Source: Hirundichthys speculiger (lineage: Eukaryota; Chordata; Actinopteri; Beloniformes; Exocoetidae). Taken from it: a DNA stretch of 64,000 bases. The first letter of the stretch is position 1. Each line of letters starts with the position of its first letter. The notes beneath the pieces were generated by a model. That model was not told the origin of the DNA. It saw only the letters and a list, made by a program, of their open reading frames with translations, and made no database searches. This document shows positions 12,669-24,151 of this stretch, one piece after another. The stretch is from assembly GCA_018398805.1 (NCBI GenBank), contig JAGFBZ010000289.1, positions 3,737,001-3,801,000 on the forward strand, written 5' to 3'. The position numbers and the translations under genes were made by a program.

Positions 12669-13886
12669 TACACTGCCTGGCCAAAAAAAAAAAAAGTTGC
12701 CACCTGGATTTAACTAAAGAAATAGGTACGAGCCTCCTATTGGTTAATTACTGCATGGGCGATTATCTTTCAGCTGGCAACAAGTTGTTTAATCCCAACT
12801 GGTGCAATGAGTTGTTTCTTATTTCCTAAACAACCATGATGAAAGACACATCCTGTGGTCGTGGAAAAGATGTTTGTCTGTTTGACAAGGGTCAAATCAT
12901 TGGCATGCATCAAGCAGGAAAAAAACATCTAAGGAGATTGCAGAAACTACCAAAATTGGGTTGAAGAACTGTCCAACACATTATTAAAACTGGAAGGATA
13001 GTGGGGACCCATCGTCTTCGAGGAGGGAATGTGGCCAGTAAAAAATCCTCAATGATCGTGAGTAGAACAGCAGAACTTAGGACTATGTTTATTAGTGAAA
13101 GTAAAAGCATTTCCATATGCACAATGTGAAGGGAACTCAAGGGATTGGGACAGAACAGCTGTGTAGCCTAAAGAAAACCACTAATCAAACCACTAATCAG
13201 TGAGGCTAACTGGAAAAAAAAGGCTTCAATTTGCAAAGATTGGAGCACAAAGATTGGACTCAGAGCAATGGAAGAAGGTCATGTGTCTGATGAGTCCAGA
13301 TTTACGCTGTTCCAGAGTGATGGGAGCATCAGGGTAAGAAGAGAGGCAGATGAAGTGATGCACCCATCATGCCTAGTGTCTACTGTACCAGCCTGTGGGG
13401 GCAGTGTTATCTGGGGTTGCTGCAGTTGGTCAGGTCCAGGTTCAGCAACAGTATGAGCTCAAAGAATGAGGTCAGCTGACTACCTGAATATACTGAATGA
13501 CCAGGTTATTCCATCAATGGATTTTTTTCTTCCCTGATGGCACGGGCATATTCCAAGATGACAATACCAGGATTCATTGGGCACAAATTGTGAAAGACTG
13601 GTTCAGGGAGCATGAGACATCATTTTCACACATGGATTGGCCACCACAGAGTCTAGACCTGAACCACATTGAGAATCTTTGGGATGTGTTGGAGAAGGCT
13701 TTGCGCAGAGGTCACACTCTACCATCATCAATGCAAGTCATCATCCTCTGCAACATTGCAGAAGCTTATTGAAACAATGCCACAGCAAATGTGTGGCATG
13801 TAATCAGAGCTAAAGCCGGTCCAACGAAATATTAGAGTGTATGACCTTTTTTTGGTGGCAACTTTTTTTTGAGGCCAGGCAGTATA
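12669..13886 (+). mobile_element. Tc1-like DNA transposon, full length, inactive
   Basis: An almost complete cut-and-paste element of about 1.2 kb. The left end, after a TA dinucleotide, is CACTGCCTGGCC at 12671-12682. The right end is the inverted copy GGCCAGGCAGT at 13873-13883, followed by TA. Subterminal sequence is also inverted: GTTGCCACC near 12696 and GGTGGCAAC near 13854. The body encodes a decayed plus-strand Tc1 transposase. TA flanks, size and coding content all fit the Tc1/mariner superfamily. Confidence 0.88.
12838..13772 (+). pseudogene. Tc1-like transposase pseudogene
   Basis: DD34E-type transposase that would bind the terminal repeats and move the element by excision and TA-targeted insertion. 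The N-terminal helix-turn-helix region begins near 12838 (CGRGKDVCLFDKGQIIGMHQ). The catalytic part is readable in pieces: the first Asp in SDESRFTLFQSDG (about 13280-13325), the second Asp in [12 protein letters not shown] (about 13555-13590), and the Glu in [12 protein letters not shown] (about 13660-13690). At least one frame change or stop lies in the DNA-binding half and others between the catalytic blocks, so no full-length protein can be made. Family length is about 340 residues, and the remaining span fits that size. Confidence 0.85.
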
Positions 13887-14184
13887 TAAAGATTATGAAG
13901 ATTGTAAAAGACCTTCAAGAAGGTTATTTAAGATGTAGTGTGGCAAAAGATGGTTCTTCCCATGCAGCTGCGTGTAAAATATGGAGGAAATATGAATAAA
14001 ATGAAAAGGTTGCAGAAGGGAAATATATAGGTAGACCAAAGAAGATGTCAAAATGTCAGACCAGAAAACTCAAAGTAGTCTGCTTAAATACAGTAAACAC
14101 AAAAACAGAAGTCAATGTTTGTGATTGAACTGTAAAAAATCCGCTAAAGTAAATGGGATTAACATTCAGAAAAGCCAAGCATGG
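13887..14184. other. Spacer, nothing recognised
   Basis: About 300 bases of AT-rich sequence between the Tc1-like element and the next short repeat. Confidence 0.3.
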
Positions 14185-14437
14185 CTTGGTTAGCACTGTT
14201 GCCTCATAGCCAGCAAGTTGCTGGTTTGAATGCTGACTGGGGACTGGTGTTTCCAGGTTTTCCCCGTGCTCTTGTGGGTTTTCTCTCACACAGTCCAAAA
14301 ACATGAATGTTAGGCTAATTGGTGGTCCTGCAGTGGCTGACTGTAATCCCTCTTTCTCGTGAAGACATCTGAGATAGGCTCCAGCAGACACCCCAGAACC
14401 CTGAATAGGTAAAAATGGGTAGTGGATGGATTGAAAA
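14185..14437 (+). repeat. tRNA-headed SINE-like teleost repeat, copy 1
   Basis: Starts with TGGTTAGCACTGTTGCC (box A-like), then GGTTTGAATGC at 14223-14233 (box B-like). It continues with the fish-typical body (CCCCGTGCTCTTGTGGGTTT, CACAGTCCAAAAACATGAAT) and tail GATAGGCTCCAGCAGAC. The same family recurs at 16251, 19688, 23866, 40851 and 63219, all inverted relative to this copy. It is not a functional tRNA: there is no cloverleaf. Confidence 0.75.
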
Positions 14438-15495
14438 GCCGAAACGTGACTCACTAATTAACAACTAAACAGAAGGAAATAAAGTCATTATGGGCTTAAA
14501 AGAAGCAGTCATCAATAAAAGTGATATTCAGTGATGAATAAACAATCTCTATTGAGCACTCTACAGGAACTGCATTAGTGTATGATGACATTTTAGACAC
14601 TTCTTGCATTTGCATCAATCAAAAGTGAGCTTAGTAACAGTTGGTTTGACTGTGAAATAAATGAAAGCACTCAAGGCATCACTGGTCCTATGCTTACAGC
14701 TGCATCACATTAATATTTTCAATTGAAGTCTTCAGCATAAGAAAATAGCAATTAAAAATACAAGCATTATATAAAGAATTGATGGAGGCAATTAATATGC
14801 GCATAAGAATGCTTGTGTGAATAATACTGCCTCTGCAGCATCCTTGTTCAAAGATCCTGGTCTGCAAGGTGTTGAATCTACCTTAGGCCAGCTCCAGGTG
14901 TCTGAATCATTCTTCATTTCTTTCTAATGTTTCTTGTCATATACCTTTAAATGACCAAGTTTATAAATCACGTGCTTGCATTGCCAGGGATCAACTTTGC
15001 AGTGCAAGGTTAATTGGAGTTTACAGCATCACAAAGAGAAGGTTCTAGATTGTGACTTATCAGGTTTATTACCAAGCTCCACTGTGTGACAAGACGGCCA
15101 CTATGTTCCACTTACCGTTGTCATCCTGCAAGTCACAGGTTGACTGACTGCAAGTCCCAGTGTACTTCTGCTTGAAAAGGGTCCTAAAAAGATGCACCAT
15201 GGCTCCTGGCATCCTTCAGCCAAACCATACTGAAAGAGCTGGAGGAGCTGCAGAGCTGCCAGTGAACATCCACAGTGAGACTTCCTGTTTTAGCTGGTGT
15301 TTTGGTCGTGACATCTGAAATGACAGCTGCATGTAGTTGTCATGGTGGTCTGTTAGTACAATGAACACAGAACATAAGTACAACAAAAGACATTCCTTTC
15401 AAAATATGACTAATGCTCTGTTAGGTTTTTATTCACACCTCAGAGTCAATACAATGCTAAGCATTAGGTACGTAAAATGTTGACAGGGAGCCATT
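14438..15495. other. Spacer, nothing recognised
   Basis: AT-rich, no coding or structured RNA signal. Confidence 0.3.
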
Positions 15496-15532
15496 GACTG
15501 CTAGCCAGTGGAACTGCCAATGGCTAGCAGTC
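15496..15532. repeat. Hairpin, 16-bp arms
   Basis: GACTGCTAGCCAGTGG at 15496-15511 pairs with CCAATGGCTAGCAGTC at 15517-15532. There is one mismatch and a 5-base loop. Function unknown. Confidence 0.6.
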
Positions 15533-16250
15533 TATCATCTGGCAATTAGATTGGCTGCCCATGCTAAATTTTAGTGCTTAGTTTTAAAATGGGGGTCTAT
15601 GGGGATTTGATGTGTTTTGGAGTCATCACCTAGTGGTCAGTTGAGATATCACTATTTTGTGACTCTCTTAACCCTCCTGTTATGTTCATTTCTCAGGAAC
15701 AGCAATATTGTTCCTGGGTCAATTTGACCCGGGGCATGTTTGATAATCAGGAAAGTGTCTAAAAACTAAAAACTCCCAATAAACACTGTTTATATCTTAT
15801 CATTAACTCGTCACTAACTATTTCAAATACTTGCAATATGTGCATTATTGTTCAATTCACATTTTGTGCAATGCACAACAATGTGCATTGGAAAGACCTA
15901 TCTATAAAATACAATAGTTCAATCTGACATTGATTTTTTTTGTTGTTGTAATTATTCTGTTTTTTGAACTTTTCTTTATGGGGTGGTGCTGATAAATTAA
16001 CACAAGAAAACCTCATCTTCAGGGTCAAAGTGACCAACTGAATTAAAATCAAAATACTGGATTTACAATGAATGAAAACCTAAGAAGAGTTTTTGAGCCA
16101 GAAATGAACAAAATAAGAAAAATCTTAAATAAGAGATTAACAATATGAACTTGGTGTGTATATATGTGTGTGTCTTTGAGTCTCCACAGCACACAAGTGA
16201 CACGTCATCACATAGAGACAATAAATACTATGAAATGTGTAAAACCAGAA

Positions 16251-16325
16251 ATCCATCCATCCATTATCTATGCCCACTTATTCCTGCGCAGGGTCATGGG
16301 GGTCTGCTGGAGACGATCCCAGCTC
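16251..16325 (-). repeat. SINE-like teleost repeat, copy 2 (tail only)
   Basis: ATCCATCCATCCATTATCTA followed by GCAGGGTCATGGGGGTCTGC: the inverted tail of the family at 14185. Lies inside the piggyBac relic. Confidence 0.7.
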
Positions 16326-16498
16326 AGATGGAAAAGATGTGCTCCTTACATAGCTTTGATTTGTTTCACTCTGGAAAGATCTCCTTCATAATAACAATTG
16401 TGTTGTAGGCTGATCTATCAGTCGTGTTATAAAAGATGAGCAGCAGCCAGCTTGAAATCATTTGTTTGGTGCTTTTAGACCCAATAACTTTGTCTAAA

Positions 16499-16868
16499 TT
16501 ATTCACCACCCTCCACTTTGGTGCACTTTGGTGGCATTGTTGGGATCATACTTGGTTTCTGATCTTCTCTTGAGCTGATTTCAGCTTTTTTATGCAAAGT
16601 GCTCATGACATTTTGACAACATTCCCCCCCTTTTTGGGGCAGTGAGGCTCTCTGGTCTGTGGTGTCTGTGAAGGCAGACATGGAGGTCTCAGGGGTCCTG
16701 TACTTGGTTACCAGCAGCTCAGCAGCAAGTTCACTCTGGTTCTTTTGGATCCTTCGTGAGTTTTCTTTTTAGAAGCTCCTGACCCAAGTTGTAGCTTGTG
16801 AAAAAATTGTCACAGCTTATATTCTGCCCTCTGAGACCATGTGTCATATTAAGTACAACCCAAGGGAG
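16499..16868 (-). pseudogene. piggyBac transposase (PGBD-like) C-terminal fragment
   Basis: On the minus strand the translation contains, in order, MTHGLRGQNISCDNFFTSYN (with the catalytic-type Asp of DNFFTS), LGQELLKRKL, QKNQSELAAELLVTKYRTPE, SAFTDTTDQ and LHKKAEISSREDQKPSMI. This is the order found in piggyBac transposases, which cut and paste at TTAA. A frame change or stop lies between the LGQELL block and the QKNQSEL block, and another after KPSMI, where the family normally continues with a GGVD motif. The N-terminal half is missing above 16868. A short inverted repeat copy (16251-16325) interrupts the element further down. Clearly dead. Confidence 0.75.
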
Positions 16869-19230
16869 AGGGTGTATGTGGATGTGAAACTGGACTAGAA
16901 CTAATGTAAAAAACTGAAACTAACACTAATGTTTGATGAAGATTCGCTGTTTACATGAATCTATCAGTTAAATATGTGTTAAACCAACCATGTAGGGTAC
17001 CTTTTGTTCCAAGAATATACTCAGTATGGTCAAGAATGTTCAATGATAATAACTATGTAGGAGTAGGATCTAACTGGCTTTCATTGTGACCTTTGACCCG
17101 CGCTGTAACTGTGCTACGATCTCCTCTGAATTCTGACTGAATTTCTTGAGTCGTTTGGAAAGAAAGCTGAGCTTCGACAGATGCTTTGCAGCTGGCTAAC
17201 ACTCCTGGATCAAGAATAGGTCTTTTTAAGTAGGTCTTTAAAGCCTAAGGTGTATAGCCAGTCAGTAAAGATAGATTCATCACTTCCACTATGGAAAGTA
17301 TTAATTAAAAGAAAACCCAGCCTTTAGTTTTGATGAGGTCTAAAAGACCTCATCAAAATGTTGATGGTTTAGATGAAGTTATTGTTAACGGTAGCTCAGA
17401 GAGCTTAACAGGACAGTCAACACAAATCAGGTTTTATGTCGTTTTCAAAACTGTACTAGTTAATGATCAGTTATCTTAATGGGATGTTTGTTTTTTCTTT
17501 ATAACAAAAAAAACAATTATTCATTGCAAAGCAACCTATAAAGTCAGCACTTGTGAGACTCAAACAAATACTTGGCTCGATAGTGTTATGACATATTGTC
17601 AGCTTAGCTCCATTGTTAAAAAGAAATCTGGAGTTGCTCTTGTTCACTAAGTTGAATGATGAAAAATAAGTAATTTAGTTTTGCGAAATGCCCTTTTTTT
17701 TTTCTTGTTATTAGACTATGTTTCCAGACCAAGTCTATTTAAAGATCAGTGGAAACACCAATTCCTGGAGTATATAGCTGTGAATTACTTTGAGGAACCA
17801 ATCACCTCTAACTGCACACCTGCATTTTTTTTTTTTTTTTTTTTTTTGGACAGACAAAATTTCGAGCGTTAACAGCGTCGGTTTGCTTCCAAGGCAAATG
17901 ATGACAAAGAAAAATATGCTCGTGATAAGATGTGATGTGCATTTTAACAAAAGTGGTTGAAGCAGCAGGTTACGATAAATACAAAACCACAATGTTAGTA
18001 AACTTTGATTGGCATTTTTGATCCTGGTTGATTGTCACAAATTCTTTGTGATTACAATCAGTCAAGCATGCCTCCTGCTGTCATAATGGCAGATTTATGG
18101 AAATTCATTACCCTGATCAGGTTGTGTTGGCTTACTGTGTGCATGGAGGTCTATGACCCTACAGTAATTGCCTCTAGCAATCCACTAAATCTTGCTTGAC
18201 ATGCCAGGAAACCACCACAATCTCTTTTTCTCTTTTTTTTTTTGCTTTTTTTTTTTTTTATTTTATTTTTATTTTTTCTGATGACCTTGACTCGGTGTCA
18301 AAGCTTTTAAGTTTACTACATCTGAGCAGGAGAGGAATAGTGTGTTTGACTTCAGAAGCAGCATGCAAGTTCACTAGAAATTCTCAAGCATTTCTGAAAA
18401 AGAAGCAGGGCAATATTAGAGTACAATCAATTCTGCTGTATAAAGGGGGATATTTCTGGAAGAGGAACTTGACCTACACTAGGAACCTGTCTAATTCCCT
18501 GATTTTGAGATGAATGGAATGAGAGGGTGGAGCTAAAATCTGAGTCCTCAAAAGCAAACTAATTACCCTAAAACACTGATAACAGTGAAATCCTCTATTC
18601 CTGGAGGCAATGTAAAATGCTTTATTAACTTTTTATAATTGACCATAATTACACAGGCCTCTTAGATCTTTTGTGTAAGAAATCAAAACATTTTACCATA
18701 ATGTTGCCTTTTTAAAATGCATAGTTGGCACTAATTAATTTTATTTTTCTGTAAATGTCATGATTTAATGCTGTGAATACAACAATGCCATGTCATGGCT
18801 GCAACAAAATAGAAAAATAGAAACATTTTACTCTGAAGTGCCAAAGCTATTACTATGACAACATCAACTTATTCATCACCAACTTATATTCAGTATGTAT
18901 TGGACTGATGCTTGTCTCATTTAGCCTTTATGGGATGTATCTAATGCACAAGTCTATGTACAAGTACAGCTTTTGCAGAGGTGTGATTTGTTTTGGCCTG
19001 TAAGAGTAATTGAAATAACAAAGTGTTTGAGATGTCAGAAAGGTTTGGTTGGTTACACACTTACACTGTCAGAATGGGTTTGTTAGGCAGGATTTCAGTG
19101 TGTGCTTCACGAAAGACAGATGACACAATGAGAGAGCGTCATTGTGACTGGCGTCTATCATCTATGGCGATAAACATCTATACTCCTTGGATGAAAGGTA
19201 AATCTCTCAAATTGTTTGGACAATGGAGTG
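16869..19230. other. Spacer with poly-T tracts
   Basis: AT-rich sequence with long T-runs near 17825-17847 and 18235-18276. Open frames of 60-105 codons here are driven by those runs and are not called. One hairpin is listed separately. Confidence 0.3.
17328..17358. repeat. Perfect hairpin, 14-bp arms, 3-base loop
   Basis: TTTTGATGAGGTCT at 17328-17341 and AGACCTCATCAAAA at 17345-17358 are exact reverse complements separated by AAA. No U-tract context or gene end makes it a terminator. It may be a palindromic MITE core or a chance inverted repeat. Confidence 0.75.
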
Positions 19231-19262
19231 TTTATTTATTTATTTATTTATTTATTTATTTT
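19231..19262 (+). repeat. (TTTA)n microsatellite
   Basis: About eight TTTA units. Confidence 0.95.
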
Positions 19263-19584
19263 CATGAGCAATTCAATTCAGTTTATCCGTGTCATGCCAA
19301 TTTGTCAGGGCCCTTTATAGTGAATGTAATTTGAATGATAACAAGTCAGGCAGAAAGACAAGGTCACAGTGTCAGAGACCAGAGTTAATGGGACTTGTTG
19401 ACTCTTCAACAATATAAAGCATTTTTTTTTTAATTCTTCATATTAAAGGTCTTTCCTGTCAAGGACCAAGAAAGTCAAGAACAGCAGCTGCGTTACGTAG
19501 GTTTATTATGAAGCTCCTTTGTGTTACAAAAGGGTGGCTCGGCTCCACTTCGGAGCAATAGGCGCCCATGGAGATGGAATTCAA

Positions 19585-19803
19585 GGCACATTTATTTTCA
19601 CTCCTACTTTATTTGTAGGGGTAGTGTCAATTCACAATGAGAGTAATCTCAAGGCACTTTGCAGAGAAAGTACACAAACTCAGTATAAATGGAAGTCCAT
19701 CCATCTATTATTTATGCCTGCTTGTTCCTATTCATAGTCATGGGGATTTCCTGGAGCCAGTTCCCTTTGGGCCAAAGACAGGGGTCACCTTGGATAGGTG
19801 ACC
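19585..19803 (-). repeat. LINE-tail-like block plus SINE-like copy 3
   Basis: 19585-19670 (with AATCTCAAGGCACTTTGCAG at 19647-19666) resembles a teleost LINE 3' tail read in reverse. 19688-19803 (CCATCCATCTATTATTTATG, then AGTCATGGGGATTTCCTGGA) is a diverged inverted copy of the repeat at 14185. Confidence 0.5.
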
Positions 19804-22327
19804 AGGCCTAAATCTTCTCAGTACATTCCAATTCAATCCAGTTACAACGAAGTTAATTAGAAACCAATTATTTCAACAATTTCTATGCAGTTCAGTTTAA
19901 CAAGATGTACAAAATGCCAGTTTGTATAATGTTTTTTAGCTATCATAGTCTAAGTCTAACAGTATTATACTGTACTTGTGCATTTATAATACAATATGAC
20001 TTTCATTTATCTTTTTAGTTCCATATTTAAGTTTCTATTTTATAGGAACAATTTATTGTTATTCATTCACTGAATCTTGTGACCAGACACAACTGTCTGA
20101 CAAGAATAAATGAAAACAAATTATGAGAGTGTAGCGATGCAGCGCTCGTCACAGTAGTTGAACTTAACACAAACCACAGCAAGCAGTTTTAATGGTAAGT
20201 GACATTATTTACAAGGGCAACAAATTTCAAATGTTGTCCTCCATAAAACGGTTAAACAGATGTAAAGGTTTTCAGCTGAAGGAGGACGTGGGACTCATTT
20301 TACGAGGAAAATTACAGGTGGTGTGCTGGGAACACGCTTTGAAACAAAATTCATAAGGCAATTGCTGTAGATGAATCCTCTGTCTATCAGTGTTTATCAT
20401 GTGTAAACTTCCATCAATTAGACTGATATTTGTTCATTTAATAGGCTGAAGCTACCGCTGGAGCCAATTAGTAAATAAAACTCACTTGTCAAAGCAAGTT
20501 AGTAAAAGAGCGCTCCACTGATTCACTGCTGAGGCAGCATGTACGTTAACAGCTTTAAGACCCACCGATGTTCACAGTCATCACACCCAAAAACATGCCA
20601 GTGGCCTCCAGTAAAGGACTCTGATTGTTGAACTGTTGCAGTACAGGTAACACCACGTCGATAAATTGGCCTTGAACCTGGAAGAGCTCACAGCACCTCT
20701 GTTAAAATAAATGTTTGCATTATGTATTGCATCTATTTCTCTCTCTCTCTTTTTGTCTATCTGTCTAATGATGCACTGAAGATCTGATGGCTTTAAACTA
20801 TGATTTGGGATGCTTGCACTATTTACCAGGATATACAATAATATGGCCTTTGTGGTTTCATGTTAACTCAACCTTTTACGTGTGGAAGAATTGTGACATC
20901 TCTGACTAAACTTAGCTCTGGCTCATGTTTGACTCCTGGTGTTCTGTGTTATTGAAGCAAGTGAATGTTAATGACTGATTAGTTATATGATTTTCTGTGT
21001 CTGTATCATAATGAAGAGAGTATCTAATGTTCTCTTACTTATACAATAATGTTTGTTATGCTGTTGAAATTAAAAGGTCCAAAATTAGACCTTTCTTCAA
21101 AATTCTCCACCATGAACCGTGGGGTTGACCACCCTCATTCCTTTGATTACTACTTTGATTGATTTTCTGATTTTGATGGTGATTCTTCAGTGTTGTTTAT
21201 TTGGGTTCTTTTGTTTCCATTAGTCTAGTGTAGTTAGCGCCAGCAGGTTGTCACTTGCCAATGGTGGGATGAGACTATTGGCCTTCTGGTGGGCTGAAGT
21301 GATTGACTATGGTATGATAAACTTGTTTGTTTCCTCTCCTTGCCTTGCTATTGACTCACAGTTGTGGGCAGTTGGTAATTTGACATGCTCAACATACTGT
21401 ATCACTGCAGTCTAGCTAGCTGCTGATCTCATAACCCTTGCTGGGTTAATGCCTGTTCCTACACATGGTTGTGATGACACATTTTGAAATCTTTTTCTGA
21501 CTTAATGTGTCTGATTATATAATGTTGGGGGCTTTTGATTTCAAACAAAAGAAGTGGGAAGAGTGAGAGAAATAATGAAAATAAAGATAGGGTGTTATGT
21601 TAATCTAAATAATCACTTATGGGTTTTGATGACCAGACAGAGAAATATATGAATGAATATATAGGGTAGCAGGCTCTGGCCTGGAGGGAGACACGATGCC
21701 TCTCTCACAGCTCCGAGGCCTTGTCATGCGTGAGATACTGTTGTCCTTCTGGATCTTTCTAGCACCTTCTGTAACCTTTGTGTCTATGCTTAAATTCACT
21801 GTGATATTCCATTTTGCGACTCATTCACCAGCATCTGCAGCTTGCTGTCCGTTGCATTGCAATGGAAGTAAACCTCATGGAAGCTTCAAAAGGGTCTCAA
21901 GTCTTTACTTTCAGTCTTACTCAGATAGATGGATACAAATAATGAATATATTTTTTTCCCAACCCCTCTGTCTTGACAACAAAAATACAGCTTGTAGCCT
22001 GGTAACTATCATGGGCATCATGATTGTGATTTTGTGAGTTGAGTTAGAATTCAACTCCCCTACAAAGCAAAATAGCCACATTATTTAGATTAAATTACTA
22101 TTATTACTTTTTAATCACTCCCACTTTTCCCTTCAGACACAATAGGATGTTTCATGCTCAGCACAGCAAGCACATCAAGAAAGTCCGCATTTGGAGTCAG
22201 AGGTGCTGGTGGTCGAATAAGAATGTGTCACATATCTCTCTACTTCTGTTTTGCTTCATACATTTTGATTTTAGTCATTGTGCTTAGGTTCTTGGTTCTG
22301 GCTTGGAGGCATCAGCTTCCATTTTAC
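19804..22327. other. Spacer, nothing recognised
   Basis: AT-rich. A short (CT)n run occurs near 20740. Open frames up to 113 codons (21696-22037) carry no recognisable domain. Confidence 0.3.
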
Positions 22328-22530
22328 AACTCAAATTCCAAAAAAAATTGGGACACTTTGTAAAACCTAAAACAAAAAAACAACAGATTGCAATGATTTG
22401 CAAATCTCGTAACCCATTTATTCCCAATAAAACATACCAGACATTGAAAGTCAAACATTTCACATTCCATGGAAAACATAAGCTGATTTTGACTTTGACG
22501 GCAACAACACACCTAAAAAAAGCTGAAATA
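22328..22530 (-). mobile_element. Tc1-like transposon, terminal fragment
   Basis: Starts with AACTCAAATTCCAAAAAAAA, then ATTGCAATGATTTGCAAATC, and ends with a GACGGCAACAACACACC block. It is the inverted counterpart of the copies at 880-1140 and 29200-29290. Only one terminal repeat is present. Confidence 0.6.
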
Positions 22531-22700
22531 TAGAAGCTACCCAAGTTCCACGAAAATGGTGCTTTTTTTTATCCACTAGGTGACAGTAATACGTTGCATT
22601 TGGGGCTTTTTGCAGAAACCACTTGTTGCCAAGAAAGAAACAAGCCAAAACAAGTGATACATGTAATTAATATCACGTATTTTTCTACCTTTTAACAACC

Positions 22701-22784
22701 ATGGTGTACTACTGTGATGCTGCGGACTGTACATCACATAGACCCAAACCAAAGAAGCTACACATATATCCGCTCATGGCTGAG
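22701..22784 (+). pseudogene. Possible THAP-like zinc-finger N-terminus, truncated
   Basis: An ATG-started 28-codon frame (MVYYCDAADCTSHRPKPKKL, then HIYPLMAE) ends in TGA at 22785. The start looks like the beginning of a THAP domain: a short N-terminus with Cys-X4-Cys, then basic residues and an aromatic or proline segment. THAP domains bind DNA through C2CH zinc coordination and occur in P-element-like transposases and host factors. The distal Cys and His were not found in frame after the stop. The match is short and may be chance. Confidence 0.25.
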
Positions 22785-23375
22785 TGACATGGGTAAAGTG
22801 GCCGAAAGATCTCTGCCCCAGAGAAGATGGAAAGCCCAGAAGTAGGACAAGACAATTCACAAGATACAAATGATTACAGGATGATGGTTGAGATCAAAAC
22901 TGTCATAATGATACTTCCATGTCACATATATGGAAGTGATAACAGCTAACTATAACAAGATAAAGGGTTGATAATAGGCATTTTTTTTTCTTCCTAATAA
23001 TATACACACTTTTTACTGTAGCCTACTCTGCTAAAACAAACAAACAAGCAGACATAAAACAGGAAATGCAGTTGTGGCAATAAGGTGATCTTGCAGTTGG
23101 CGGTCACAAACAGAACAGAGTCCTTCAGTGTGTGGTGGCAATTTGTTTCAGCCTTGGTAGGTGTCTGTCTTTTTTAGGTTCATGCTGTTCAAAGTGCTCA
23201 ATTTTGTTGGCACAGTTTTTTGGCTGTACTGATAAAAACAACTGAGGAATTTTGACAGGAATTCAGTCATGCATATTTTCTGCTTTTGACAAAGAAAAAG
23301 AGAATACATGTCCAACCAGCAGTCTCATGAACGGTTACTTCAGACACTAGAGTTAGTCAGGTGGAACACACTCAC
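22785..23375. other. Spacer, nothing recognised
   Basis: No supported feature. It contains the minus-strand sequence downstream of the exon-like segment. Confidence 0.3.
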
Positions 23376-23587
23376 TTTCCTGAATTCTCTTCACAGCAGC
23401 GTAGGCTTTGAGTGCTGCAGAATACAGTTCAGGGACCTGTTGACATTTGAGTAATAGGATGTCTGTATTCAATAAAAGTACTTTTTGTCTGTTGCTGAAC
23501 CCTTCGCAACCTTGAACATGACAAGCATAGAATAGTGAACGCATGGATGAATGGGTGTCACTGGACATTGCAATTGCACCCACAGAA
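23376..23587 (-). CDS. Putative orphan exon, unrecognised protein
   Basis: A 212-bp minus-strand segment bounded by an AG acceptor (TTTTGTTAAATCCTTGTGTC then ATAG; AG at 23588-23589) and a strong donor GTGAGT at 23370-23375. It is open throughout in one frame. The translation has the look of a folded helical protein: SVGAIAMSSDTHSSMRSLFY, a Cys-containing middle, LLLNTDILLLKCQQVPELYS and AALKAYAAVKRIQ. The alternating Leu/Ala pattern would fit a HEAT-type or other helical repeat, but I cannot name it. It lies in sequence without obvious transposon character. Without a neighbouring exon this could be a host exon, a decayed duplicate or a fortunate frame. Confidence 0.35.
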
Positions 23588-23865
23588 CTATGACACAAGG
23601 ATTTAACAAAAACTTTTAGCAGATAATAAAATAATATATGCTTTATTATCGGTATATTAGTATTTTTTCCTTCAACACAGGTTATGCATTACTAGGAAAG
23701 AAACATCCACTGCTTAGGCTTCAAGTCATGGTACAAGTATTTGATTTTGGAGATTAATTTTTGTTTCTTATGTTGAAGTACCCTTGATTTGTACATGTGT
23801 CATTGTGCTTGTGTATTTCTGTTTAAAAAACAAAAACAAAGGATGGAATTGCAAACTTTTGTAAT

Positions 23866-24151
23866 ATACATCCATTTTCTATGCTTCGTACGTCCTGTTC
23901 AGGGTCATGAGGGGCCTGGAACTCATCCCACCCATCACTGGTTGAGAAGCAGAATACACCCAAAGCAGCTCACCACCGAAAGAGCTGCACAGAGAAGATT
24001 GAGACAATCAACCGTGTAGACAATTTAGAATCACCAGTCATCCAAATACAGATATTTTTGTGGATAGAGGTTAGTTTCTGGAGAAAAAAAAACCAAACAT
24101 AAACCTATGCAGCTGTGGGAAGCACATGGAAACTCCGCCCAGAAAAGGCCC
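23866..24151 (-). repeat. SINE-like teleost repeat, copy 4
   Basis: Inverted, nearly full-length but diverged. The tail side has CATCCATTTTCTATGCTTCG and CAGGGTCATGAGGGGCCTGG, the middle has CAATTTAGAATCACCAG, and the head side has GGAAGCACATGGAAACTCCG. Confidence 0.65.

Larger units (their letters stand above)
15668..16868 (-). mobile_element. piggyBac-type transposon relic
   Basis: A TTAA target-type tetranucleotide at 15668-15671 is followed by CCCTCCTGTTATG, a terminus I associate with teleost piggyBac elements. A near-perfect palindrome GGGTCAATTTGACCC lies at about 15718-15732, and a related GGTCAAAGTGACC sits near 16022. A piggyBac transposase fragment follows on the minus strand. The opposite terminus was not found, so the upper boundary is only the last recognisable coding sequence. 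Confidence 0.65.

Noticed and set aside
14185..14260. tRNA gene suggested by box A and box B motifs
   Set aside because: No cloverleaf or anticodon arm can be formed. The sequence continues as a dispersed SINE-like repeat found six times here.
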